From: Labrenzia sp. PHM005
GTDB taxonomy: Bacteria; Pseudomonadota; Alphaproteobacteria; Rhizobiales; Stappiaceae
Assembly (NCBI RefSeq): GCF_006517275.1
Contig: NZ_CP041191.1
Coordinates: forward strand, 5,203,001 to 5,267,000
Direction: 5' to 3'
DNA: 64,000 nt
The notes beneath the pieces were generated by a model that saw nothing but the letters and a program-made list of their open reading frames with translations, was not told where the DNA came from and ran no database searches. Below, piece after piece: positions 44,794-54,349 of the stretch; position 1 is the first letter of the stretch; each line of letters opens with the position of its first letter. The position numbers and the translations under genes were made by a program.

Positions 44794-46071
44794 CTAACCT
44801 CCCAGAACGGTCTCCACCGCCTTGGCGCAGGCGAGCAGGTTTTCATCCTCACCGCCCGGCGCGATCAGCATGGCGCTCAAGATATGGCCAGCGTTTTGAT
44901 ACGGCAAAGCAATGCCGCAGGCATCACAGACGTTGGCGAGCGACGGATTGCGCAGGGCCAGAAGATTGAGCCGGTTGAAGGCACCATCATCCGCCAGATC
45001 TTCGATTTTCGGCGGCAGAATGGGCGTTGTCGGCAAGAGCAGAATGTCACTGCCGACTTCGTCAGCGAAGGCCTTGATCAAGGTTTGACGCCGGTTCAGC
45101 GTCTGCCGGTAGTCGACGGCCGAGATTTCTTCCGCCCGCCCCATGCGCGCATGCACACGCGGGTCGAATTGCTCCGGCGTTTTTTGGAAATGATCTTCGT
45201 AATGCGCCCGCGATTCCACAGACGTCATGTGCCACGGCGGAACCTTTGAATAGACATCAATGACGGCCAAATCCTTTTCAACGACCTCGAAGCCCGCCTC
45301 CGTCAGTTTTTCGACGACGGCGTCAAACCCGGCCACGACCGGTGCTTCAATCTCATCAAACCCAAAGTTTTTAGGAACAACCAGCCGCGCTTTCTTCGGC
45401 TCCACCGCTTGGACGGTGCGGCCGGCCATCACCTGCCAGGCAAGTTCACATTCGGAGACGCTTTTCGCCATTGGGCCAAAACTGTCCAGACTGTCGGAAA
45501 GCGGTTTGCCGCCCTCCATCGAAACAGAGTTTTGGGTCGGTTTAAATCCGGTGATGCCATTGAACGCCGCCGGGATGCGCAGGGACCCACCGGTGTCGCT
45601 GCCAATTGCGATGTCACAGAGGCCCAGCGCCACGGCAACCGCCCCGCCGCTGGTCGAGCCGCCGGGTGCACAGCCCGGATAACGGGAGTTGTGCGGCGTG
45701 CCGTAATGCGGATTGAGACCGAGCCCGGAATAGGCGAACTCGGACATGTTCGTAAGGCCAGTAAAGACGGCTCCGGCGGCCTCGAGCCGGGCAATGGCAA
45801 CCGCATCTTTTTCTGCCGGCGGATCATTTTTCAGAACGGTCGTGGCCGAAGTTGTCACCTCGCCGGCGACATCAAACAGCGCCTTGACGCTGATGAGCGC
45901 GCCAGCAAGCGGGTTTTCCGTGCCTTTTGCGTTGGCGGCTTGCTGACGGGCCCGATCCTCAAGAAGCTTGATGTAGACGTTTTCGGCTGACCGCTCGCCT
46001 TTGGCCTTTTCCAGGGCTGCCTCCAGCCGCTCACCCACCGTCGTCACGTCCCAGGGAAACGCCGCTGCCAT
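44794..46071 (-). CDS. Amidase (amidase signature family)
   Basis: A 425-residue hydrolase. The Ser-cisSer-Lys triad is visible: Lys in LISVKALFDV, the cis-Ser in GGSTSGG and the nucleophile Ser in GSDTGGSLRIPAA. These enzymes hydrolyse amides, from GatA to nicotinamide or aryl-amide degraders; the lack of gatB/gatC nearby argues against GatA. ATG 46071 follows AAGGATTGAGCAGA; the frame runs 20 codons further upstream. The Imm11-like gene follows directly. Confidence 0.92.
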   Translation of the reverse strand: MAAAFPWDVTTVGERLEAALEKAKGERSAENVYIKLLEDRARQQAANAKGTENPLAGALISVKALFDVAGEVTTSATTVLKNDPPAEKDAVAIARLEAAGAVFTGLTNMSEFAYSGLGLNPHYGTPHNSRYPGCAPGGSTSGGAVAVALGLCDIAIGSDTGGSLRIPAAFNGITGFKPTQNSVSMEGGKPLSDSLDSFGPMAKSVSECELAWQVMAGRTVQAVEPKKARLVVPKNFGFDEIEAPVVAGFDAVVEKLTEAGFEVVEKDLAVIDVYSKVPPWHMTSVESRAHYEDHFQKTPEQFDPRVHARMGRAEEISAVDYRQTLNRRQTLIKAFADEVGSDILLLPTTPILPPKIEDLADDGAFNRLNLLALRNPSLANVCDACGIALPYQNAGHILSAMLIAPGGEDENLLACAKAVETVLGG

Positions 46072-46230
46072 TCTGCTCAATCCTTGCAAAAAATTCGTAT
46101 GGTCCGACCCTGATAGCACGAAAGGCCGCACTAAAAAGATCTTTCAATAGCGGAGGTTCCTTAAATTGACAGCAATAATCAGCCGGATGATCACTGAGTG
46201 TTTGGCACTGCATTCGCCAAGCAGAAAGCC

Positions 46231-46342
46231 GTCACCCCAGACATGTTCCGGGGCCCACTCGTTTGCAGAGCGTCACCAGATAAAACTCTTGGCCTGCGGC
46301 AAGCGGACCAGCGAGTAGGTCCCGGATCAAGTCCGGGATGAC
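46231..46342. repeat. Dispersed palindromic repeat element, copy B
   Basis: Bounded by GTCACCCC and GGGATGAC. The left part holds CCCCAGACATGTTCCGGGG and the right part CCCGGATCAAGTCCGGG. The stretch from CCTGCGGCAAGCGG through GAGTAG-TCCCGGATCAAG matches copy A (23951-24001) almost base for base. Copy B is 112 bp against 188 bp for copy A. It sits in the 360-bp gap between the amidase and DUF4332 genes. Confidence 0.75.
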
Positions 46343-46369
46343 AAGGCATGGCTTTGACAAGAATAGGTC

Positions 46370-46407
46370 AAAAAAACAAAACGGACGCGCTTCTGGCACG
46401 CCCGTTT
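46370..46407 (-). terminator. Rho-independent terminator after DUF4332 gene
   Basis: On the minus strand AAACGGGCGTGC / GCGCGTCCGTTT forms a 12-bp stem (two G-U pairs) with a 5-base loop, followed by TGTTTTTTT. It lies 29 bases past the stop codon. Confidence 0.85.
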
Positions 46408-46435
46408 GCAAGATTTGAAAGAAATATCCGAAGGA

Positions 46436-46843
46436 TCAGTAGGTCATCATCGGGGCCAGTTCTTTGGCCTGGTCGACCCATTTGGTAACCTGGCTTTCGC
46501 TCGGCACCTGGCGCACGAGGCTTTTTTCCTCGTTCACTTCCTTCATTTTGGCGGCAAGGTTGGCCGCATTGCGGTGCTTGAGTTCCTTGACGGTGTCGAC
46601 ACCGGCGGCTTCCAGCAATTCGGAGTATTCTTCACCAACACCGCTGATGCGCATCAGATCGGCCATGTTGGCCCATTTCAGGATGCGCTTGCCCTCGATG
46701 CCGGTTTCCTCTTCCAGAGCCTTGCGGCCCTTGGGATCCTTAGCCCGCTCAAGATAAGCTTCTGTTGTCTTGATACCGGCTTCTCCGAGTTTGGCCGCAT
46801 AAGTTGGACCGATACCCTCGATCTCATCGATGGAATAAGACAT
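46436..46843 (-). CDS. DUF4332 helix-hairpin-helix protein
   Basis: A 135-residue protein with two helix-hairpin-helix-like parts: IEGIGPTYAAKLGEAGI (about 8-24) and ISGVGEEYSELLEAAGV (about 66-82). DUF4332 proteins are predicted to bind nucleic acid through these motifs; the function is unknown. ATG 46843 has GGGAG ten bases upstream; the frame opens two codons earlier at a TTG. Confidence 0.85.
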   Translation of the reverse strand: MSYSIDEIEGIGPTYAAKLGEAGIKTTEAYLERAKDPKGRKALEEETGIEGKRILKWANMADLMRISGVGEEYSELLEAAGVDTVKELKHRNAANLAAKMKEVNEEKSLVRQVPSESQVTKWVDQAKELAPMMTY

Positions 46844-46887
46844 CCGCAATAAACTCCCGTTGTTCCGAAGCTTGAACCTTGGGGCAG

Positions 46888-47280
46888 TTAGACGATTTGG
46901 CTCAAGCCCGGAATTTTCGCAATAACCTCATCAACCACGTCATCCCCTGCTTTTTCTTTAGCATAAGAGACGAGTTCTTTGACAAGCCCTTGAATCTCGC
47001 CCATGCCGAGCCCGGCCTTGTTGAGTTCATTAAGGGCCGCCATTGCACCCATTGTGCCGCCCATCATGCTGCCAAGGCCGCCCAGTAGGCCGCCGCCGGA
47101 CGCTGCCCCGGCGCGGGCCGCCAGAAGATCACCGGCCCCAGGCAAAGCATCCAGGACCAACTGCATCTTTTCGGCTGGTGCTTCCTTGTTGAGAAAGCCA
47201 AGGATGATCCCGAGACCGTCCTTGGCCACAGTCTCGTCCACACCTGCCCGCGCCACGATGCGGCTGATCAGTTCTTCCAT
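46888..47280 (-). CDS. DUF2267/DUF2780-like small protein
   Basis: A 130-residue protein: a helical N-terminus (MEELISRIVARAGVDETVAK), a Gly/Ala/Met-rich middle (GGGLLGGLGSMMGGTMGAMAA) and a helical C-terminus (VSYAKEKAGDDVVDEVIAKI). This resembles DUF2267 or DUF2780 proteins; no function is known. It lies 44 bases upstream of the DUF4332 gene and is likely co-transcribed. Confidence 0.7.
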   Translation of the reverse strand: MEELISRIVARAGVDETVAKDGLGIILGFLNKEAPAEKMQLVLDALPGAGDLLAARAGAASGGGLLGGLGSMMGGTMGAMAALNELNKAGLGMGEIQGLVKELVSYAKEKAGDDVVDEVIAKIPGLSQIV

Positions 47281-47490
47281 TTGTCCTGTCCTGATGATTG
47301 CGCCGGCATCACGTCCGGCTGAATGAGAGTTGCCTCCCTATACAGGCATCAGGGCGGAGCCGTCGATGGCAATTGGTCTTAGGCGCGCATTTTTTGGCGG
47401 GCTCTGTCGCCGCCCGGCTAACAGAATGCTTCAATCCAGCGATGAACCGCTCTAGGTTACTGCCGTAAGGGACGGATTCGGGGGACGAAT

Positions 47491-49050
47491 GTGAGTAAAG
47501 ACAGTCAGATTTTCGTCGGTTTCAGCGGCAAGGACGAAACACTTTCCTTAAAACTGGCCAATCGGCACGGCTTGATCGCCGGGGCCACCGGCACCGGCAA
47601 AACCGTTTCCCTTCAAATCCTGGCCGAAGGGTTTTCCAAAGCCGGTGTTCCGGTTTTTTGCTCCGATATCAAGGGCGATCTCTCCGGCCTGGCGTCGGCC
47701 GGCAAGTCCAAGGATTTTCTGGAAAAACGCGCCAAAGACGTCGGTATCGGCAAAACCTACGCCTATGAAGCGGTCCCCACCGCTTTTTGGGACCTGCTTG
47801 GCGAACAGGGCCATCCGATCCGCACCACCGTCTCGGAAATCGGTCCTTTGTTGCTCGCGCGCCTATTGGAACTCAATGATACGCAAGAAGGCGTTCTGAA
47901 CGTCTTGTTCGAACTTGCCGATGATGAAGGCCTGCTGCTGCTCGATCTGAAAGACCTCCGCGCCATGCTCACGCATGTGGCTGAACGGTCTTCTGAACTT
48001 TCCACCATCTACGGCAATGTTTCCAAAGCTTCGATCGGTGCCATTCAGCGCCGCCTACTGGTACTGGAACGCCAGGGCGGCGACAACTTCTTCGGTGAAC
48101 CGGCGCTCGACATCCGCGATTTCATCCGCACCGCACCGGACGGACGCGGCCTGGTCAACATTCTGGCCGCAGACAAACTGATGACCGCGCCGCGCCTTTA
48201 TGCGGTTTTCCTGCTGTGGCTCTTGTCAGAACTCTTTGAAGAGCTTCCCGAAGTGGGCGACCCGGACAAACCCAAGCTGGTGTTTTTCTTTGATGAGGCC
48301 CACTTGCTGTTTAACGGCGCGCCGAAAGCACTTCTGGAAAAAGTGGAGCAGGTCGTCCGCCTGATCCGCTCCAAAGGTGTTGGCGTCTATTTTGTCACGC
48401 AAAACCCGCTCGACATCCCCGAAACCGTGCTGGCCCAGCTCGGCAATCGCATCCAGCATGCCCTCAGAGCTTTCACTCCTAGAGATCAGAAGGCAGTCCG
48501 CGCGGCAGCTGAAACCTTCCGGCCCAATCCGGATCTCAACACCGAACGGGTCATCACCGAGCTTGGTGTTGGCGAAGCGCTGGTTTCGACACTGGAAGGC
48601 AAAGGCATCCCGTCCATTGTCCAGCGCACCTTGATCCGCCCGCCAACGTCCAAACTTGGCCCCGTGACCAAGGCCGACCGGCGGAGCCTGATCCAGTCCA
48701 GTCCGGTTTTTGGGCTCTATGAGCGTCAAAAAGACCGTGTCTCCGCCTATGAAGTCCTGTTGAGCCGGGCTGATGAAACCCAGCGGCTGGAGAAAAAACA
48801 GACGCAAAAGGATGACAAATACGCGGACAAACATGGCGAACCGCGGCGCACGCGAACCGGTTTTCAATTGCCGGATTTTGGCCGCGATGACCGGCCGCGC
48901 CGGGATAGCCGCGCGCGGCGGACCAAACGGCGCAGCCAGCGCGACACGGCCTTCGAGGCCGGTTTAAAATCGGCCGCCCGCAGCTTCGGCTCGTCCCTTG
49001 GACGGGCCCTCGTGCGCGGGCTTATGGGATCCTTGAAACGCGGAAACTAA
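47491..49050 (+). CDS. HerA-like P-loop ATPase (DUF853)
   Basis: A 519-residue ATPase of the HerA/FtsK clan. Walker A is GATGTGKTV (31-39), Walker B is [11 protein letters not shown] (near 265), and the sensor region is [14 protein letters not shown]. The C-terminal 80 residues are highly basic ([15 protein letters not shown]). DUF853 proteins are annotated as helicase HerA-like; the substrate is not known. GTG start after GGGGGACGAAT. Confidence 0.9.
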   Translation: MSKDSQIFVGFSGKDETLSLKLANRHGLIAGATGTGKTVSLQILAEGFSKAGVPVFCSDIKGDLSGLASAGKSKDFLEKRAKDVGIGKTYAYEAVPTAFWDLLGEQGHPIRTTVSEIGPLLLARLLELNDTQEGVLNVLFELADDEGLLLLDLKDLRAMLTHVAERSSELSTIYGNVSKASIGAIQRRLLVLERQGGDNFFGEPALDIRDFIRTAPDGRGLVNILAADKLMTAPRLYAVFLLWLLSELFEELPEVGDPDKPKLVFFFDEAHLLFNGAPKALLEKVEQVVRLIRSKGVGVYFVTQNPLDIPETVLAQLGNRIQHALRAFTPRDQKAVRAAAETFRPNPDLNTERVITELGVGEALVSTLEGKGIPSIVQRTLIRPPTSKLGPVTKADRRSLIQSSPVFGLYERQKDRVSAYEVLLSRADETQRLEKKQTQKDDKYADKHGEPRRTRTGFQLPDFGRDDRPRRDSRARRTKRRSQRDTAFEAGLKSAARSFGSSLGRALVRGLMGSLKRGN

Positions 49051-49067
49051 GGCGCATCTAACCTGCC

Positions 49068-50018
49068 ATGGCCTCACCAGAACTCCTCGTCGAGCAGCGC
49101 GCTCTCACCATCGGCAAATGGGCCAATTTGTTCATGGCCTTCGCCGGAATATTTGCGTCCTGGCTCTCCCGCTCTGACGCCATGATGGTGGACGGCCTCT
49201 ATTCAGCTGTGAATTTTGCCTCCGCAATTGTGGCGGCCAGGATTGGAAGCCGAGTTGGGCTTCCTGCTACGCGGCGCAGGCCCTGGGGAAACGATTTCGA
49301 TGAAGTTCTTTATGTCACCTTCCGCAGCCTGGTGCTGATTGGGGTCTTGGTCTTTGCCGGATTCGTTTCCGGATCGAAAATCTGGACGTTCTTTACGGGC
49401 GGCGATATCCCGCAATTGGTGTTTGGCCCGATCGTCATCTACTCGGTGGTGATCGTTTCGATTTGCATTGGTCTGGCGTTCAACTACCACCGAGCGTACC
49501 GGAAAACCGGCAAACGCAGCGCCGTCCTGAAAACCGAAACCCGGGCTGCACTGATCGATGGCGCCTTGAGCGTTGGAACCGGGGCAGCTCTTTTGTCTCT
49601 GCCGTTTTTGCAAGACACACCGCTCGACCCTTATGTGCCCATCGGGGATGCGGTGATCGTGGTCATTCTGGTCCTGGTGATCGTTTGGCAACCGCTGTCG
49701 GCTTTCCGGGGAACACTTGCAGATCTTGCCGGCGTCAGCGCGCCAGGCACCACATACGCCAAAGTGTCACGAACCGCCCGGGACCTTGCCAAGGAACATG
49801 GTTACAAACTCCATCGCGCAGCCGTTATTCAGGCCGGGCGCATGCATTTTGCCGCCATCTATCTGGATCCACTCAAGCCCATCGAAGCTGAAGAAATCGA
49901 CCAGTTCAAAGAGAAGGTTGCCGCCCGCCTGGTAGACCTGGTTGGCCCAACACGTGTGGAGGTTATCGTGACGGCGCAAAACGGCCTTTCTTTTGCCGCA
50001 GGGGAAACCACAAATTGA
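49068..50018 (+). CDS. Cation diffusion facilitator family transporter
   Basis: A 316-residue transporter with about six helices (to residue 225) and a cytoplasmic ferredoxin-like domain after it. Metal-site aspartates appear in SDAMMVDGLYS (helix 2) and RAALIDGALS (helix 5). Relatives export Zn, Fe, Co or Mn. It starts 17 bases after the HerA-like gene and may share its transcript. Confidence 0.85.
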   Translation: MASPELLVEQRALTIGKWANLFMAFAGIFASWLSRSDAMMVDGLYSAVNFASAIVAARIGSRVGLPATRRRPWGNDFDEVLYVTFRSLVLIGVLVFAGFVSGSKIWTFFTGGDIPQLVFGPIVIYSVVIVSICIGLAFNYHRAYRKTGKRSAVLKTETRAALIDGALSVGTGAALLSLPFLQDTPLDPYVPIGDAVIVVILVLVIVWQPLSAFRGTLADLAGVSAPGTTYAKVSRTARDLAKEHGYKLHRAAVIQAGRMHFAAIYLDPLKPIEAEEIDQFKEKVAARLVDLVGPTRVEVIVTAQNGLSFAAGETTN

Positions 50019-50123
50019 GTAAAACACATTGCGCTCCAGCACGTCTTGTGGCCTGTTAGCGCCTTCTTGAGGCCGAAATTCTGTTCGGCCTTTGCATCTA
50101 ATTTCTCAGATTAAGGAAACGTC

Positions 50124-51512
50124 ATGAGTTCCATCGACAAGGTATTGGCTCGTATTGATGCCGATCTGGATAACAGCCTTGATCGCCTGTTCGAACTTCT
50201 CAAAATCAAGTCGATTTCGACCGATCCGGAATTCAAGGCACCGTGCCGCGAGGCCGCCGAGTGGCTAGCGAAGGAATTGACGGACATCGGCATCGAAGCC
50301 TCCGTCCGCGAAACGGATGGCCACCCGATGGTGGTCGGCCACCGCAAGTCCGGTAAACCTGGCCCGCACGTTCTTTTTTATGGCCACTATGACGTACAGC
50401 CTGTCGATCCTCTGAATTTATGGAACCGGGATCCGTTCGACCCGGCTATTGAGACGAAAGAGGACGGCACCAAGATCATCGTTGCCCGCGGCGCGGCAGA
50501 CGACAAAGGCCAACTGATGACCTTCGTCGAAGCGGCGCGCGCGTTCATTACAGAAACCGGCGACCTGCCTGTCGACGTTTCGATCCTATTCGAAGGCGAA
50601 GAGGAATCCGGTTCGCCGTCGCTGCACCCCTTCCTGGAAGCTCACAAGGACGAGCTGTCCTGCGACATGGCGCTGGTTTGCGATACCGGCCAATGGGATG
50701 CGGAAACGCCAGCTATCTCCGTAATGCTGCGCGGCATGGTCGGCGATGAAATCATCGTCAAGGCGGCCAGCCGCGACCTGCATTCCGGCTCATATGGCGG
50801 GTCAGCTCAGAACCCGAACCATATCGTTGCCAACATTATTGCAGGACTGCACGATGAAAATGGCAGGATCACCCTCCCTGGCTTTTATGACGGCGTGATC
50901 GACATGCCGGAAGAGGTCACCGCCATGTGGGACAAGCTCGGCTTCGACGTTGAGGAGTTTCTTGGCGAAGTCGGTTTGAAATATCCGCGTGGCGAGAATG
51001 ACCGCACGCCGCTGGAACACCTTTGGACCCGCCCGACCTGTGAAGTCAACGGCATGTGGGGCGGCTATCAAGGCGCAGGCTCGAAAACGGTCATCCCGTC
51101 AGAGGCGCATGCCAAATTCACCTTCCGTCTTGTTGGCGATCAGGATCCGGACAAGGTCCAGCAGGCCTTCCGTGCCTACGTGCGCTCCAAAATTCCTGCC
51201 GATTGCTCGGTCGAGTTTATTGCCAAGGACGGTAGCCCGGCCCTTAGGCTCGACTTCACAATGCCGGTTCTTGAAAAGGGCCAAAAAGCCCTCAAGGACG
51301 AATGGGGCAAAGAGGCTGCGCTCACCGGCATGGGCGGCTCCATTCCGATCGTCGGCGACTTCAAGCGCATGCTCGGGATGGATTCCCTTTTGATCGGTTT
51401 CGGCCTGGAAGACGATCAGATCCACTCGCCGAACGAGAAGTACAATTTGACCAGCTTCCATAAAGGTATCCGGTCCTGGGCACGGGTTCTGGATGAGCTG
51501 GCCAAGGATTGA
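50124..51512 (+). CDS. M20-family metallopeptidase (dipeptidase)
   Basis: A 462-residue zinc peptidase. Metal ligands lie in GHYDVQP, GAADDKGQ and FEGEEESGS; the lid (dimerisation) domain spans about 200-350. This group hydrolyses dipeptides (carnosinase/CNDP-like) or acylated amino acids. ATG after AAGGAAACGTC. Substrate not determined. Confidence 0.93.
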   Translation: MSSIDKVLARIDADLDNSLDRLFELLKIKSISTDPEFKAPCREAAEWLAKELTDIGIEASVRETDGHPMVVGHRKSGKPGPHVLFYGHYDVQPVDPLNLWNRDPFDPAIETKEDGTKIIVARGAADDKGQLMTFVEAARAFITETGDLPVDVSILFEGEEESGSPSLHPFLEAHKDELSCDMALVCDTGQWDAETPAISVMLRGMVGDEIIVKAASRDLHSGSYGGSAQNPNHIVANIIAGLHDENGRITLPGFYDGVIDMPEEVTAMWDKLGFDVEEFLGEVGLKYPRGENDRTPLEHLWTRPTCEVNGMWGGYQGAGSKTVIPSEAHAKFTFRLVGDQDPDKVQQAFRAYVRSKIPADCSVEFIAKDGSPALRLDFTMPVLEKGQKALKDEWGKEAALTGMGGSIPIVGDFKRMLGMDSLLIGFGLEDDQIHSPNEKYNLTSFHKGIRSWARVLDELAKD

Positions 51513-51555
51513 TTGTCAACGACCATCTGACAAACACTGATCAGCCAATAGGGTC

Positions 51556-51578
51556 TTGGCCGGTTTCGTTCCGGCCAA
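51556..51578. terminator. Perfect hairpin after the M20 peptidase gene
   Basis: TTGGCCGG-TTTCGTT-CCGGCCAA forms an 8-bp stem 43 bases after the stop. No T-tract follows directly, so termination is possible but weakly supported. Confidence 0.4.
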
Positions 51579-51656
51579 CCACCCGCTTTTCAATCTTCTT
51601 GGTCCATGGCCATGTTTTGACCTGTTCAGCTAAACTTGTTTGATTTGGAGCCTGAT

Positions 51657-52238
51657 ATGAAATCAATTTGCGTATTCTGCGGGTCCAGTTATGGCGCGCA
51701 AGAGGACTACAGCGATGCGGCCAAATCGACCGGGACTGCAATCGCGGAACAAGGCATGCGGCTGGTTTACGGCGGCGCCCGGGTCGGCCTGATGGGTACT
51801 GTTGCTGACGCAGCTCTTGCAGCTGGCGGCGAAGTGATCGGCGTATTGCCAAACTCTTTGAAAGAAAAGGAAATCGAACACCAAGGGCTGACCGAATTGC
51901 ATCTCGTGGGGTCTATGCACGAACGCAAGGCCATGATGGCCGATCTGTCAGACGGCTTTATTGCCCTGCCAGGCGGTGTCGGTACATTGGAAGAAATATT
52001 TGAAGTCTGGACCTGGGGTCAGCTCGGCTATCACGAAAAGCCCTGCGGCTTTCTCAATATTGCTGGCTATTACGACCACCTGATCGCGTTTTTGGACCAC
52101 CAGGTACAGGAAGGCTTCACCAAAAATGTCATGCGTGACATGGCTCAGATTGCCGAAACTCCTGAAGACCTTCTGAGCCTCTTCAAAGCATATGCTCCGC
52201 CGTCCACCCCGAAGTGGATCAAAAAAGACGAGACTTAA
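51657..52238 (+). CDS. LOG-family cytokinin riboside 5'-monophosphate phosphoribohydrolase
   Basis: A 193-residue protein of the TIGR00730/LOG family. Nucleotide-binding start SICVFCGSSYG and the signature PGGVGTLEEIFEVWTW are present. These enzymes split nucleoside monophosphates into base and ribose phosphate. ATG 51657 follows TTTGGAGCCTGAT; seven codons of upstream frame are excluded. Confidence 0.93.
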   Translation: MKSICVFCGSSYGAQEDYSDAAKSTGTAIAEQGMRLVYGGARVGLMGTVADAALAAGGEVIGVLPNSLKEKEIEHQGLTELHLVGSMHERKAMMADLSDGFIALPGGVGTLEEIFEVWTWGQLGYHEKPCGFLNIAGYYDHLIAFLDHQVQEGFTKNVMRDMAQIAETPEDLLSLFKAYAPPSTPKWIKKDET

Positions 52239-52280
52239 GTCAGATCTCGGGATCCGGCTTTGATAGCGCGTCGACCTGAC

Positions 52281-53006
52281 TTATCCGTTTAACACTGTAT
52301 GGATTGCCTCGGAAAGGTCGGCCAGGGTCTTGTCGATCAAACGCGCATCCGCTTCAGTGGGATCGCTGTCCTTTCCGATGATCTTATCGAGTGCATCATA
52401 AAAAGCGCCATCAGCCTTGGAGATCAGGGCATCCTCAGCTGCCGTTAATTCGCGGCCAGCAAGCCCCTCTTCCAGGTCTTCAAACAAGGCGTCCAATTCA
52501 TCCATGGATTCATCGAAGAATTCGCCCTGCTGCTCGCTCAAGTCCGCTCCAAAGACATCGTCAAAAGCATCGAAAAACGCATCTTCGGCCTCTCCAAGAC
52601 GATCAAGGAATTCTTCTGCGGCTTCACCGTTGAGCGGCCTGCCGGCAAAATCATTAAAAAGAGCCTCAATCTCTTTAGCGAACAACTCGCCGGCAGCTAG
52701 GATGGATACTTGTTCCTCGAAATCGAGATCATCTCCCAGCGCAAAATCAACGGCTTCACTGATGTCCTCGACAACGCCTGTCAACTCCCGGCTCAAGCCG
52801 GACGCAAGCGTGTCAGACCCGGTGAGGGATCCTGTCGAGGCAGCTGCCAAAAACGCTCTTGCTTCTTCCGATATGGAAATGGAGACAGCATCACCAAAGT
52901 TGGAGGCGCTTTTCGTATCAGGAACATTTTGGGCCGGCCTATCTGCGGCTAGTGCCTGGGAAATTGCACTGACGTGAGATGAAGATCCAATACTGTCAAT
53001 CGCCAT
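52281..53006 (-). CDS. Acidic hypothetical protein
   Basis: A 241-residue, strongly acidic, helical protein, not recognised. After a Ser/Ala-rich lead it has VSISISEEARAFLAA, a motif often seen near the N-terminus of uncharacterised secreted or flagellum-linked proteobacterial proteins. Phe/Asp/Glu-rich heptads follow (AEDAFFDAFDDVFG, MDELDALFEDLEEG). No signal peptide. Possible calcium binding or a scaffold role is only speculation. Divergent from the DUF1131 lipoprotein. Confidence 0.7.
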   Translation of the reverse strand: MAIDSIGSSSHVSAISQALAADRPAQNVPDTKSASNFGDAVSISISEEARAFLAAASTGSLTGSDTLASGLSRELTGVVEDISEAVDFALGDDLDFEEQVSILAAGELFAKEIEALFNDFAGRPLNGEAAEEFLDRLGEAEDAFFDAFDDVFGADLSEQQGEFFDESMDELDALFEDLEEGLAGRELTAAEDALISKADGAFYDALDKIIGKDSDPTEADARLIDKTLADLSEAIHTVLNG

Positions 53007-53203
53007 GGTTACTCGGCCTTGCCCTAAAAGATTGAGGAGGACTGTCGCCGATCGTGGTTAACAGGGTGTTAAGAATGATTAATGCCGAAGATGTTGAGAG
53101 CCTGTTAAAACTGCTAATCAGGTGCTTTTCGTTCAGGCGTGTGAATGCTAAGACCCTTCTGTCGAAATTAACAATCCTTACCGGTTGGCGGAGTTTCTGT
53201 TTC

Positions 53204-53791
53204 ATGCGTTTGCCGCTTCTCGCGTGTCTAGCCCTTGCAGCTGCCTTAAGCACAGCCTGTTCCCCAACTGCAGACATAGATGCGCCAGTTAGCGCAGTTC
53301 GCACGTCGAACGTCACGCTCCTGCAGATCACTGAAGACCACGTCGGCGGCATCACCAAGGAAACGGCCTACGCCCCGAAGGCGATCGAAGCCTCGCTGCC
53401 TGGCTTCACCACCGAAGGCATTCAAACTGCCGTTGAAAACAAGACCGAATGGGCGCTAGCTGCCTTCAACACCGATGGGTTTCAAGTCTTGCAGGTGTTC
53501 AAAGGTCAGAATGGCAAAGTCCGCACAGTTCATGGTGTCACCCACCACCTTCAAGGCCCGAACGGCGAGCGCATCGGTATGACCTTTGCCGAAATTGGAA
53601 GTGCCCGGGCCGATTGCCGGGTGGGTAAAAATCTCTGGCGCGGTATGGCGATTTGCCGTTCTACCGGACACCCAAACGTGGAACTGGTCTATGCCATTCC
53701 CGGCTACACCGGCCCTTATCATGAGCTTCCGCCCGCGCAGGACCTCTTCGATGCGCAGCTGCAGCGCATTTTGTGGACACCGAAGACCTGA
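53204..53791 (+). CDS. DUF1131 lipoprotein (YfeY-like)
   Basis: A 195-residue lipoprotein: signal MRLPLLACLALAAALSTAC with lipobox LSTAC (Cys19). The body follows the DUF1131 pattern: LLQITEDHVGGITKETAY, IEASLPGFTTE, GERIGMTFAEIG, two cysteines (ADCRVG and AICRST) and a C-terminal LQRILW. E. coli YfeY of this family is a sigma-E-regulated outer-membrane lipoprotein of unknown function. I start at ATG 53204, since the 50 codons before it do not resemble a signal. Confidence 0.85.
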   Translation: MRLPLLACLALAAALSTACSPTADIDAPVSAVRTSNVTLLQITEDHVGGITKETAYAPKAIEASLPGFTTEGIQTAVENKTEWALAAFNTDGFQVLQVFKGQNGKVRTVHGVTHHLQGPNGERIGMTFAEIGSARADCRVGKNLWRGMAICRSTGHPNVELVYAIPGYTGPYHELPPAQDLFDAQLQRILWTPKT

Positions 53792-53853
53792 TCAAGAGTG
53801 CCATCATCTGGTTTCAGATGGACTGGCACGAACCGCACCAGTCCGCTCCAAAA

Positions 53854-54219
53854 TTAGGTGGCTACTTCGAACTCATCTTCTGTCAACAGCGCGGCCCCAT
53901 CCGGCTGCAAAACCCAGAGTTCGTTGGTGATGACACCATGCGCCTTATTCATGCGCCAGCGCGACTTAAGGTGCACGGATTGATCATCGACCACGGTCAA
54001 CTCCGGATCAAGATATTCAACATCCGAAAATCCGTCAGAGATGATTTTCTCCCAGAATTTCTGAATTTCCTTGCGGCCCCGGAATTCACCAAACGGCGTT
54101 ACCTTCATGACTGCCTCGGGGCTGTAGAAATCAGCGCAGCCTTTGGCATCCCCGCGGTTGAAGGTTTCCTGCCAAGCCCTGCTGGCCGTCTGAGCGGCGG
54201 TGAGTGCGGCGTTCGACAT
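53854..54219 (-). CDS. SnoaL-like / NTF2-fold protein
   Basis: A 121-residue single-domain protein of the SnoaL/DUF4440 superfamily (RAWQETFNRGDAKGCADFYS, GEFRGRKEIQKFWEKII). Members act as polyketide cyclases, isomerases or ligand binders. Divergent from the GlxA-type regulator, which probably controls it; 130 bp between starts. Confidence 0.88.
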   Translation of the reverse strand: MSNAALTAAQTASRAWQETFNRGDAKGCADFYSPEAVMKVTPFGEFRGRKEIQKFWEKIISDGFSDVEYLDPELTVVDDQSVHLKSRWRMNKAHGVITNELWVLQPDGAALLTEDEFEVAT

Positions 54220-54323
54220 CTAAGTTTCCTTCCATCTTGGACCGACGGCCAAATCGCGACCGCCGGACTGTTCCGATGGCGAAACCCTATTCGTCATACA
54301 GGCTGAAGGGAGGTGGCGCTATT

Positions 54324-54348
54324 GTCATATAATATGCATATACTGACA
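54324..54348. promoter_or_regulatory. Operator candidate at the GlxA-type regulator start
   Basis: TGTCA-N15-TGACA encloses the perfect palindrome ATATGCATAT (54332-54341). It lies directly before the regulator's ATG (54350) in the SnoaL/GlxA gap. Confidence 0.5.
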
Positions 54349-54349
54349 A

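Noticed and set aside
44794..46071. GatA subunit of the amidotransferase
   Set aside because: The amidase triad is shared, but no gatB or gatC is adjacent and the sequence looks like a general amidase.
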